Below, piece by piece: positions 44,223 through 55,550 of a DNA stretch of 60,145 bases. The notes below the pieces were generated by a model. It had not been told where the DNA came from and ran no database searches. It saw only the letters and a program-made list of their open reading frames with translations. Location of the stretch: contig NZ_JAMBLS010000021.1 in the NCBI RefSeq assembly GCF_023336905.1, forward strand, positions 1 through 60,145, read 5' to 3'. Position numbers and translations under genes: made by a program. This stretch comes from Bacteroides sp. ET71. Its GTDB lineage: Bacteria; Bacteroidota; Bacteroidia; Bacteroidales; Bacteroidaceae. Every line of letters begins with the position of its first letter. Within the stretch, counting starts at the first letter, position 1.

Positions 44223-45410
44223 ATGTACGGTAAAATGAAAGATTATCTGGCCAACACTTTGGCCGAGATAAAGGAAGCCGGCCTCTATAAAGAGGAGAGG
44301 TTGATAGAGAGCCCTCAACAGGCTTCTATTTTAGTAAAAGGAAAAGAAGTGTTGAACTTCTGTGCTAACAACTACCTGGGTTTGTCCAACAACCAGCGCC
44401 TCATTAAAGCAGCGCAGGAAATGATGGACCGCCGCGGCTACGGCATGTCATCCGTCCGCTTCATCTGCGGCACGCAAGACATCCACAAAGAACTGGAAGC
44501 GGCCATTTCCGATTACTTCAAGACGGAAGACACTATTCTGTACGCCGCCTGCTTCGATGCTAACGGTGGGGTGTTCGAACCGCTCTTCACGGATGAAGAC
44601 GCCATCATCTCCGATTCTCTGAACCATGCTTCCATCATCGACGGCGTACGCCTGTGCAAAGCTAAACGCTACCGTTATGCCAATGCCGATATGGCCGACC
44701 TGGAAAGATGCCTGCAAGAAGCTCAGGCACAGCGTTTCCGTATCGTAGTAACCGACGGTGTATTTTCAATGGATGGCAATGTTGCCCCGATGGACAAAAT
44801 CTGCGACCTGGCCGAAAAGTATGACGCCCTGGTAATGGTAGACGAATCGCACTCGGCCGGTGTGGTAGGTGCTACGGGACACGGTGTGAGTGAACTGTAT
44901 AACACGTATGGCCGTGTAGACATCTACACCGGCACACTGGGCAAAGCCTTCGGAGGAGCCATGGGAGGGTTCACCACCGGCCGCAAAGAAATTATCGACC
45001 TGTTGCGCCAGCGCAGCCGTCCCTACCTGTTCTCCAACTCGGTAGCGCCTGCCGTTATCGGTGCCAGCTTGGAAGTATTCAAGATGCTAAAAGAAAGCAA
45101 CGCTCTGCATGACAAACTGGTAGAAAACGTCAACTACTTCCGCGACAAGATGACTGCCGCCGGTTTCGACATCAAACCCACACAAAGCGCCATCTGTGCC
45201 GTTATGCTCTACGATGCCAAACTGTCTCAGATTTATGCCGCACGCTTGCAGGAAGAAGGCATCTATGTAACAGGATTCTATTATCCGGTTGTTCCAAAGG
45301 GTCAGGCCCGCATCCGCGTACAGATTTCGGCCGGACATGAGAAAGCCCACCTTGACAAATGTATCGAAGCTTTCATAAAAGTAGGCAAAGAGCTGGGCGT
45401 ATTGAAATAA
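44223..45410 (+). CDS. kbl: Glycine C-acetyltransferase (2-amino-3-oxobutyrate CoA ligase)
   Basis: Start at 44223 (MYGKMKDYLANTLAEIKEAGLYK) chosen by the family N-terminus; a further 24 codons upstream are open. The 395-residue PLP enzyme shows NFCANNYLGLSNN, DESHSAGVVG, and the PLP Lys in TGTLGKAFGGAMGGF. It cleaves 2-amino-3-oxobutyrate with CoA to glycine and acetyl-CoA. Divergent partner of the dehydrogenase. Confidence 0.94.
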   Translation: MYGKMKDYLANTLAEIKEAGLYKEERLIESPQQASILVKGKEVLNFCANNYLGLSNNQRLIKAAQEMMDRRGYGMSSVRFICGTQDIHKELEAAISDYFKTEDTILYAACFDANGGVFEPLFTDEDAIISDSLNHASIIDGVRLCKAKRYRYANADMADLERCLQEAQAQRFRIVVTDGVFSMDGNVAPMDKICDLAEKYDALVMVDESHSAGVVGATGHGVSELYNTYGRVDIYTGTLGKAFGGAMGGFTTGRKEIIDLLRQRSRPYLFSNSVAPAVIGASLEVFKMLKESNALHDKLVENVNYFRDKMTAAGFDIKPTQSAICAVMLYDAKLSQIYAARLQEEGIYVTGFYYPVVPKGQARIRVQISAGHEKAHLDKCIEAFIKVGKELGVLK

Positions 45411-45449
45411 CTCTAACGTTTTTTCTGCCCGACAATATAATCGTTTAAG

Positions 45450-45516
45450 ACGCGGATTATACCAAAGTACGGATGATTTCAATCTGCACAACCGGGTGTA
45501 ATCCGCGTTTGTTTTC
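45450..45516 (+). terminator. Probable terminator after kbl
   Basis: Stem acgcggatta (45450-45459) / taatccgcgt (45499-45508), extended by tacc/ggtg pairs, with a long 36-nt loop, followed by tttgtttt. Plausible rather than strong because of the loop. Confidence 0.6.
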
Positions 45517-45635
45517 TCCTTTCCTGTCCTCCTGACGGAAGATGGCTGTCTGCCTTAGGAAGTGGCGTTCTCATACTAAAGAAGCATCGCAGTCAAGTTA
45601 TATACAAAACAATAGAATCTTACCCCCATCAAGAT

Positions 45636-46442
45636 ATGCCCATTATCGAAATCACTTCATTGAACCACCCCGGAGTGGAAATATTCAGTTCACTGACCGA
45701 AGCTCAGTTACGCAACCGGCTCGAACCGGAAAGAGGGATTTTCATTGCCGAAAGTCCCAAAGTAATCCGTGTAGCTCTGAGTGCCGGATACGAACCCCTG
45801 GCCCTGCTCTGCGAGCCCAAACACATGGAGGGTGATGCGGCAGACATCGTCGCGGGCCGCCCCAACCTGCCCATCTATACGGGTGAACGGGAACTTCTTT
45901 CTCTGCTGACAGGATACGCCTTGACACGGGGGGTGCTCTGTGCCTTCCGGCGCCCGATGCCGAAAAGCATAGAGGATGTGTGCCGCAACGCCCGGCGCAT
46001 CGTAGTCATACAAGGTGTAACAGACACGACCAACATCGGGGCCATCTTCCGTTCGGCCGCAGCCCTAGGCATGGACGCCGTAGTGCTTACCACCGACTCG
46101 TGCGACCCGCTGAACCGGCGGGCTGTGCGCGTGTCCATGGGGTCGGTGTTCCTCATTCCGTGGACATGGACGGATGCTTCGCTGAAAGAAATACGCCGGC
46201 TGGGGTTCCGTACCGCGGCCATGGCTCTGGCTGAAGATTCCATCTCCCTCGATGCCCCTTCACTGAAAAACGAGCCTAAGCTGGCCATCATCATGGGCAC
46301 CGAAGGAGACGGGCTGCCGCACGACGCCATTGCCGGTGCCGACTATGTGGTGCGGATACCCATGGCACACGGGGTAGACTCGCTCAACGTGGCTGCCGCT
46401 TCGGCCGTTGCGTTCTGGGAATTGGGCAATAAAGTTCAGTGA
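45636..46442 (+). CDS. SpoU/TrmH-family RNA methyltransferase
   Basis: A 268-residue knotted methyltransferase. The N-terminal substrate-binding region (LRNRLEPERGIFIAESPKVI) is followed by motif 1 QGVTDTTNIGAIFRSAAAL, motif 2 IIMGTEGDGLP and motif 3 IPMAHGVDSLNVAAASAVAFW. The exact RNA position is unknown; it is distinct from the RlmB copy at 32512. Its 3' end overlaps xusC by 7 bp, convergent. Confidence 0.9.
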   Translation: MPIIEITSLNHPGVEIFSSLTEAQLRNRLEPERGIFIAESPKVIRVALSAGYEPLALLCEPKHMEGDAADIVAGRPNLPIYTGERELLSLLTGYALTRGVLCAFRRPMPKSIEDVCRNARRIVVIQGVTDTTNIGAIFRSAAALGMDAVVLTTDSCDPLNRRAVRVSMGSVFLIPWTWTDASLKEIRRLGFRTAAMALAEDSISLDAPSLKNEPKLAIIMGTEGDGLPHDAIAGADYVVRIPMAHGVDSLNVAAASAVAFWELGNKVQ

Positions 46443-47566
46443 ACTTTTCGTACCAGACGACGTATCCATAAATAGTAGCCGGTGAGCGGCAAAGTGGCAC
46501 CCAATAAAGCAGCCAGAAAATAAAATATGCGCATCAACATTCCACCCCACGTACCGACATGCAGAGAATATATCCAGCCACGTATCTTACCGGAAGCAGG
46601 CTGGTCATGGTAAATCGTAAAGCCAGTAATCTTCCCGGTAGTATCAAAATCGTAACGGTTCGTGCCTCGCGTATTGCCAAAGGCTGAAGCAGGCATGGTA
46701 GCCGTTTGGTTGGCATTGACTGTAATTTGTCGATAACCTGGATTTTCGGCTGCCAATTGTTCGTACACGTATTGCCAATGGGTGAAATCGGCCGAAGTCT
46801 TTCGTGCTTTTCCGGTTTCCTTTGCCTGCTTCTCTTCTTGTGCCTTAGCTCCAGCATATCCGCTTCTCGCCTGCATTTCTACACCAAAAAGGGCATAAAA
46901 TCCAGTGCGATACCAACCGAAAGACCAGGTAAGTCCGGTAAGCGCCATCACCAATAAAAGCAAAAGAGCATACATACCGCCCGCCACGTGCAACCCATGC
47001 CAGAAACGGGGCCAGCCATGACGGAAGACTATCTTCAGACTGTTTCGCAACGTCTTTTTCGTACGAGGCCACCAGAGAACGATACCCGTCAACAGCACAA
47101 CGACAAAGAGCAAGGTGCTGACACCTACTATGATTTTCCCCCAGAAGATGCCCCCGTCTGACGGACGGCTGCCTAACAGCCAACGGTGCAGACTGAACAT
47201 CGTGCGGAAGAATGGAAGGCGTTCAGCCGGTCCTTTTATCTCGCCGGTATAAGGGTCGACATAGACAGAAGCCCGACGTGGTTTGGAGAGGCTGACTTGC
47301 CAAGTACGATTTGCTTCTTGGAAAACAGTAACCCCCGTTACCTCTACACCGACAGGCAATGTGGCAGCCACCCGAGCAGCCACTTCCCCCACGGGAAGCG
47401 GTTGTCCGGACGGGTGTTCCACACGGTAGAGGCCGGGATTGACACACTCAGTGATTTCCTTCTCGAACACCAGCATGGCACCCGAAAAACAAATCAGCGT
47501 CATGACAATACCAAAAGGTACAGAGAGCCAGAGGTGTATCTTACGGAATACTCTTTTCATAGACAA
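46436..47566 (-). CDS. xusC: XusC-like PepSY membrane protein
   Basis: A 376-residue inner-membrane protein of the PepSY-TM (PiuB) family with four membrane segments (about 14-36, 137-160, 190-215, 345-368). The periplasmic insert contains conserved NANQTATMPASAFGN and DQPASGKIRGWIYSLHVGTWGG. In Bacteroides thetaiotaomicron the third gene of xusABC is of this type and is needed for xenosiderophore iron use; ferric reduction is a common proposal. 3 bp after the xusB-like gene. Confidence 0.85.
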   Translation of the reverse strand: MSMKRVFRKIHLWLSVPFGIVMTLICFSGAMLVFEKEITECVNPGLYRVEHPSGQPLPVGEVAARVAATLPVGVEVTGVTVFQEANRTWQVSLSKPRRASVYVDPYTGEIKGPAERLPFFRTMFSLHRWLLGSRPSDGGIFWGKIIVGVSTLLFVVVLLTGIVLWWPRTKKTLRNSLKIVFRHGWPRFWHGLHVAGGMYALLLLLVMALTGLTWSFGWYRTGFYALFGVEMQARSGYAGAKAQEEKQAKETGKARKTSADFTHWQYVYEQLAAENPGYRQITVNANQTATMPASAFGNTRGTNRYDFDTTGKITGFTIYHDQPASGKIRGWIYSLHVGTWGGMLMRIFYFLAALLGATLPLTGYYLWIRRLVRKVH

Positions 47567-47569
47567 TGC

Positions 47570-51489
<3,920 letters not shown>

Positions 51490-51959
51490 CTTCTTCAGAG
51501 TTTTTTGTTCAAAATGGTTTTGAGGTTGTCGTTTAAAAATCGTTCTCTCTGTCATGTTGAGCATTGTTCTCCCCCGACAAACGGGGGAGGTAAGAGGGGG
51601 TGCGAAGCGGAGTCGAAACATCTCCCTAATACTTCTCAGCGCATAGTGGGATCCCTCGACTGCGCTCGGGATGACAGGGAAAATGATTTTTAAACAGGCC
51701 CTTCTTGCTAATGCAGTGCAAAGTTGGGGTTTTGCGGGGAGTGGTGCAATCGCTTTTTGTAGGTAAAATGCGGGGGCGGGGGGTGTCGGCCGGAGGGCAC
51801 GGTGCAATACCTAAAAGGGAGGATAATCCTTAAAAAAGATTAATAAACGAGGGGGATGGGCGGGGATTAGGGGAAGTTGCTTATCTTCGCCAACGGCGGC
51901 GGAACCCGAAAAGCCGGTAAAGAGAGTAGGGGCTGAACTTTAATATACATATTTATATT
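51490..51959. other. Non-coding region with palindromic repeat, between xusA and the DUF4469 gene
   Basis: The 470-bp gap contains the first dispersed palindromic repeat copy (51549-51677) and the likely promoters of the two divergent genes. TATCTTCG near 51881 resembles a -7 box for the DUF4469 gene. I see no gene here. Confidence 0.6.
51549..51677. repeat. Dispersed palindromic repeat, copy 1
   Basis: Ends ctgtcat (51549) and atgacag (51671), with gttgagc / gctcggg next to them. The interior has gtcgaaacatctcccta shared with copies 2 and 3, plus a private segment with cccccg/cgggggag. Confidence 0.85.
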
Positions 51960-52769
51960 ATGGCAAACGATATCAAGTACAACCTGAATGCGATTGTGAA
52001 GGATAATACGGTGACGGCGAACCCGGACGACCAGGTGCTGGAAATCGTGTCGCAGGGCACGGCGGACCAGGAGCGCATCATCCAGGAGATGATGAAGGTG
52101 AACCCGGGGCTGGAGCTGGAGACGCTGCGCCTGGTGTTCGAGCTGGAGAAGCGCGTGGTCAAGGAGCTGCTGCTGACGGGGATGCGCGTGAACACGGGGC
52201 TGTATACGGCCGAGGTGCGGGCGCGCGGAGTCATCATGGGCGGGGCGTGGGATGCGTCGCGCAACTCGCTCTACGTCAGCATGACGCAGGGCGCGGACTT
52301 GCGCGAGGCCATCGCGGTGACGCATGTCAACATCTTGGATGCGGACAAGAACGTGCGCTACATACGCGACGGTTATGCCGACGGGGCGGACGTGGATGCG
52401 GACACGCGCGTGCCGCAGGACGGCATCGTGGCCACCGCCGGACGGGCTTTCACCATCCGGGGCAACAAGCTGAAGCTGGCGGGCGACGACCCGGCGGTGG
52501 GCATCACGCTGACCGATGCCGACGGCACGGAGACGAAGGTGCCGCTGAGCACCGTCTACGTCAACGAGCCGAAGCGCCTGACGTTCCTCATCCCCGCCGG
52601 GCTGGAGGACGGGCGGTACACGCTGACGGTGACGACGCAGTATTCGACGTCAGACTATTTATTGAAAGAACCGACCAGCATCAGCAAGGAAATCAGTATC
52701 GGTGACGTGCCGCAAGGTAGCGGCGGCAGTGATTCGGACGACGACAGCGGTCAGGGCACGTTCGGTTGA
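51960..52769 (+). CDS. HU-like DNA-binding protein with DUF4469 Ig-like domain
   Basis: A 269-residue protein. The N-terminal ~120 residues resemble the Bacteroides HU-like family (IVSQGTADQERIIQEMMKVNPGLELETLRLVFELEKRVV, TGLYTAEVRARGV). The C-terminal DUF4469 domain (~150-245) has an Ig-like strand pattern (FTIRGNKLKLAGDDPAVGITLTDADG...). The tail is Ser/Asp/Gly-rich. The family often occurs in multiple copies in Bacteroides; DNA binding is inferred from the family. High GC. Confidence 0.85.
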   Translation: MANDIKYNLNAIVKDNTVTANPDDQVLEIVSQGTADQERIIQEMMKVNPGLELETLRLVFELEKRVVKELLLTGMRVNTGLYTAEVRARGVIMGGAWDASRNSLYVSMTQGADLREAIAVTHVNILDADKNVRYIRDGYADGADVDADTRVPQDGIVATAGRAFTIRGNKLKLAGDDPAVGITLTDADGTETKVPLSTVYVNEPKRLTFLIPAGLEDGRYTLTVTTQYSTSDYLLKEPTSISKEISIGDVPQGSGGSDSDDDSGQGTFG

Positions 52770-52790
52770 CCCGCCCTCTCCTCTTTTCCC

Positions 52791-52898
52791 CTGTCATGTT
52801 GAGCGAAGGCGAAGCCGGAGTCGAAACATCTCCCTTATACCATCCGTACTCGTAGGGAGATCCTTCGACTTCGGCTTCGCCTTCGCTCAGGATGACAG
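52791..52898. repeat. Dispersed palindromic repeat, copy 2
   Basis: 108 bp with ends ctgtcat (52791-52797) and atgacag (52892-52898). Arms gttgagcgaaggcgaagccg and its near complement form a long imperfect hairpin. Immediately after the DUF4469 stop codon. Confidence 0.88.
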
Positions 52899-52902
52899 AT
52901 TG

Positions 52903-53040
52903 TTGGTGTACCCCCTCCAAAGCTCGTTGGTGTACCCCCTCCAAAGCTCGTTGGGGCACCCCCTCCAAAGCTCGTTGGGGCACCCCCTCCAAAGCTCATT
53001 GGGGCACCCCCTCCAAAGCATTATGGTGTACCCCCACCAA
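52903..53040. repeat. 24-bp tandem repeat, 5.6 copies
   Basis: Units start at 52903, 52927, 52951, 52975, 52999 and 53023 (partial). The core ccccctccaaagctcg is constant, and the first part is ttggtgta or ttggggca. It ends 6 bp before the queF stop codon. Confidence 0.95.
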
Positions 53041-53045
53041 AAAAA

Positions 53046-53504
53046 TCACTCCCGCCCGAACAGCCGTTGTTCCGCCAGGCGCTCATACTTCGTCCCCGGG
53101 CGCCCGTAGTTGGCGTAGGGATGGATGGAGATGCCGCCGCGTGGCGTGAACAGGCCCGTCACCTCGATATACTTCGGGTCCATCAGCCGGATTAAGTCGT
53201 TGAGGATGATGTTCACGCAATCCTCGTGGAAAGCCCCGTGGCTGCGGAAGCTGAAGAGATAAAGCTTCAGACTCTTGCTCTCCACCATCCGCACGTCGGG
53301 GATGTAGCAGATACGAATCTCCGCAAAGTCCGGCTGCCCCGTGATGGGGCACAGGCTGGTGAACTCCGGACAGTTGAACCGCACCCAGTAGTCACGCTCC
53401 GGATGCTTATTCTCAAACGCCTCCAACACCTCGGGGGCGTAATCCTGACGGTACTCCGTCTTCTGGCCCAGCGCATGGAGCTGGGCACGCAAATCTTCAT
53501 TCAT
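53046..53504 (-). CDS. queF: 7-cyano-7-deazaguanine (preQ0) reductase
   Basis: A 152-residue type I (short) QueF that reduces preQ0 to preQ1 with NADPH. Motifs: catalytic Cys in [15 protein letters not shown] (about residue 52), the [13 protein letters not shown] substrate/NADPH segment and HEDCVN. Last gene of the yhhQ-queC-queF group; separated from queC by repeats. Confidence 0.95.
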   Translation of the reverse strand: MNEDLRAQLHALGQKTEYRQDYAPEVLEAFENKHPERDYWVRFNCPEFTSLCPITGQPDFAEIRICYIPDVRMVESKSLKLYLFSFRSHGAFHEDCVNIILNDLIRLMDPKYIEVTGLFTPRGGISIHPYANYGRPGTKYERLAEQRLFGRE

Positions 53505-53512
53505 ATGGTTTG

Positions 53513-53770
53513 AGTTTTTAAGCCTTTAAGTTTTTGAGTTTTTGAGTTTATGAGTTTTTGAGGTTATGAGTTTTTGAGGTTATGAGTTTTTGAGGTTATG
53601 AGTTTTTAAGTTTATGAGTTTTTGAGGTTTTGAGGTTATGAGTTTTTGAGGTTATGAGGCTTCAGGCTACGAGGACGTTCCTTGTAGCTCGTAGCTAACA
53701 AGCCCCTTGTTGCCTCGTTAACTCGTCAACTTAAAAACTCATAAACTTAAAAACTCATAAACTCAAAAGA
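53513..53770. repeat. Tandem repeats in two orientations between queF and queC
   Basis: Units gagtttttgaggttat and variants repeat about every 16 bp from 53513 to 53660; ttaaaaactcataaac and variants, their complement, occupy 53729-53770 and include the queC stop. The two blocks could fold into a long hairpin in the mRNA. Confidence 0.88.
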
Positions 53771-54411
53771 TACTTCTCCAGTCCCTCGCGGCGGAGCTTG
53801 CACGCCGGGCAATGCCCGCAGCCGTCGCCGGGGATACCGTTGTAGCACGTCAGCGTGTCGCGCCGCACCAGGTCGAGCACCCCCAGCTCGTCCGCCAGCG
53901 CCCACGTCTGCGCCTTGTCCAGCCACATCAGCGGCGTGTGCAGCACAAACTGCGCATCCATCGCCAGGTCCAGCGTCACGTTCAGCGACTTGATGAACGC
54001 ATCCCGACAGTCCGGATACCCGCTGAAGTCCGTCTGCGACACCCCGGTGACGATGTGCCGTATGCCCCTCTCCCGGGCCCACACAGCCGCCACGCTGAGG
54101 AAGAACAAGTTCCGCCCCGGCACAAACGTGTTCGGACACACCTGGCCCTCGGGCACCCGCTCGTCCATCACCATCGACGCATCCGTCAGCGCATTATGCC
54201 CCAACGTCCCCACCAGAGGCAAGTCCAACGCCTCCCACTCCACGCCGGCACGCCGGGCGATGTCCCCCGCCAGCTCCACTTCCCGCTCATGCTTCTGCCC
54301 ATAGCGGAAGCTCAAAGCACACACATCCTTAAATTCACGTTTCGCCCAAAACAGGCACGTGGTCGAGTCCTGCCCACCGCTGAACACGACCAAAGCAGTT
54401 TCATTTATCAT
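53755..54411 (-). CDS. queC: 7-cyano-7-deazaguanine synthase
   Basis: Start at 54411 ([16 protein letters not shown]); a second ATG two codons upstream is equally possible. The 218-residue ATP-dependent enzyme makes preQ0 from 7-carboxy-7-deazaguanine. P-loop [12 protein letters not shown] is at the N-terminus, and the zinc site is formed by the C-terminal [10 protein letters not shown]. The last codons lie in the repeat block. Queuosine pathway, with queF and the transporter. Confidence 0.95.
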   Translation of the reverse strand: MINETALVVFSGGQDSTTCLFWAKREFKDVCALSFRYGQKHEREVELAGDIARRAGVEWEALDLPLVGTLGHNALTDASMVMDERVPEGQVCPNTFVPGRNLFFLSVAAVWARERGIRHIVTGVSQTDFSGYPDCRDAFIKSLNVTLDLAMDAQFVLHTPLMWLDKAQTWALADELGVLDLVRRDTLTCYNGIPGDGCGHCPACKLRREGLEKYLLSL

Positions 54412-54417
54412 AAGCAA

Positions 54418-54688
54418 TTACAAAAAATATAAATGAAGAATGAAGAACGAAGAATGAAGAACGAAGAATTTCCCGTGCATCATTCTCTCATGCCAATGTA
54501 TCCTGTCATTCTGAGCGAAGCCCGCAGGGCGTAGTCGAAGAATCTCACAAAGCATCTGCGATTTTCCCACATCCGCAGTCGAAACATCTCCTTCTTGCCT
54601 TTCATTAGGGAGATTCTTCACTTCGTTCAGAATGACAGGGCAAACGGCTCTAATTCATCATTCGTTTTTAATTCTTCATTCTCAATTT
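54418..54688. repeat. Simple repeats and palindromic repeat copy 3 between queC and yhhQ
   Basis: A gaatgaagaa-type simple repeat lies at 54432-54470, a palindromic repeat copy at 54503-54638 (ctgtcat ... atgacag) with gtcgaaacatctcc in the middle, and a complementary aattcttcattc repeat at 54665-54735, which runs into the 3' end of the transporter gene. Confidence 0.85.
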
Positions 54689-55351
54689 TCAATTCTCAAT
54701 TCTTAATTCTTCATTCTTCATTCCCCATTCTTCATTCCTCTTGATGAAGCGCACCACCCGCACCGTGACAGGCAGAATCACCACCTCATACATCGACTTC
54801 AACACAATCTGCAGCACCATCATCCCCGCCAGCTCACGCCACGCGATGACCCCTCCGAAAGCTATCGGAAAGAACAGCAACGAATCCGCCGTCTCGCCCG
54901 CCACCGTCGAAACAATGGCCCGCACCGAAAAATGCCGCTCCCCGCTGCGCAACTTCATCCGGCTCATCACATACGCATTGAGGAACGACCCCACGAGAAA
55001 CGCCGCCAGGCTGGCCACCACAATCCTCGGCGCCATGCCGAAGACAAAGTTGAAGTGCTCCTCCCCCTCCCAAAACGGCGCGGGCGGCAGCGCCACGGCC
55101 ACCAGCCCCAGCGTGACGACGAAACTATTCATCGCAAAGCCCGTCCAGATGATGAGCCCCGCCTTGCGGAAGCCCCACACCTCGGTAATGCAGTCGTTGA
55201 TGATATAAGAAATCGGGAAGACCAGCAGGCCCGCCGTAACGGTCAGCCCGCAGACAGAGATGACTTTCGTCTCAAGAAGATTGGCAGTGATGAGACATAC
55301 GTTGAACAATATGCCCAGCAACATGAAAGGTACGGATACAGTCTGTTTCAT
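54689..55351 (-). CDS. YhhQ-family queuosine precursor transporter
   Basis: A 220-residue inner-membrane protein with about six membrane segments (MLLGILFNVCLITANLLETK, TAGLLVFPISYIINDCITEVWGF...). YhhQ/DUF165 proteins import preQ0/preQ1, which fits its operon with queC and queF. The last ~15 residues (EEWGMKNEELRIEN) are encoded by the simple repeat that fills the downstream gap and are not part of the family. The ATG lies directly behind a preQ1-like RNA motif. Confidence 0.9.
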   Translation of the reverse strand: MKQTVSVPFMLLGILFNVCLITANLLETKVISVCGLTVTAGLLVFPISYIINDCITEVWGFRKAGLIIWTGFAMNSFVVTLGLVAVALPPAPFWEGEEHFNFVFGMAPRIVVASLAAFLVGSFLNAYVMSRMKLRSGERHFSVRAIVSTVAGETADSLLFFPIAFGGVIAWRELAGMMVLQIVLKSMYEVVILPVTVRVVRFIKRNEEWGMKNEELRIEN

Positions 55352-55391
55352 CGGTTCCTGTTTTTTACGTGGTTAATCTGGAATACACGGC
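55352..55391 (-). ncRNA. Candidate preQ1-I riboswitch
   Basis: Reading toward the start codon on the minus strand: P1 CGUG, loop UAUUCCAGAUUAAC, P1' CACG, tail UAAAAAACAGGAAC. Loop UUCC can pair with tail GGAA, giving the H-type pseudoknot with A-rich L3 of preQ1-I; the C immediately before P1' is the expected ligand-pairing base. P1 is only 4 bp, shorter than usual. The pairing would mask AGGAA 3 nt before ATG, pointing to translational control. A stable hairpin (gctgccc/gggcagc, 55390-55408) precedes it. Confidence 0.55.
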
Positions 55392-55425
55392 TGCCCCATC
55401 CGGGCAGCTCCCATAAAATCGGCCG

Positions 55426-55456
55426 CAAAGATACGGCAAGCATTTGAATTAGGCAA
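55426..55456 (-). promoter_or_regulatory. Promoter of the yhhQ-queC-queF operon
   Basis: On the minus strand TTG (55454-55456), 20 nt, TATCTTTG (55426-55433). It sets a leader of roughly 68 nt, which consists of one hairpin and the preQ1-like motif. Confidence 0.7.
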
Positions 55457-55550
55457 CAGGCAGGCGGACAAAAAACACCCCGGCAGTCCACCCAATAATG
55501 GACGTACGGGGCGCTTGACAATTTATAGAGAAATATTGACTTGTCGGGGA

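Noticed and set aside
52693-52992. Small ORF with ALEGVPQR/ALEGVHQR repeats
   Set aside because: Translation of the 24-bp minisatellite and a palindromic repeat; no start signal or relatives recognised.
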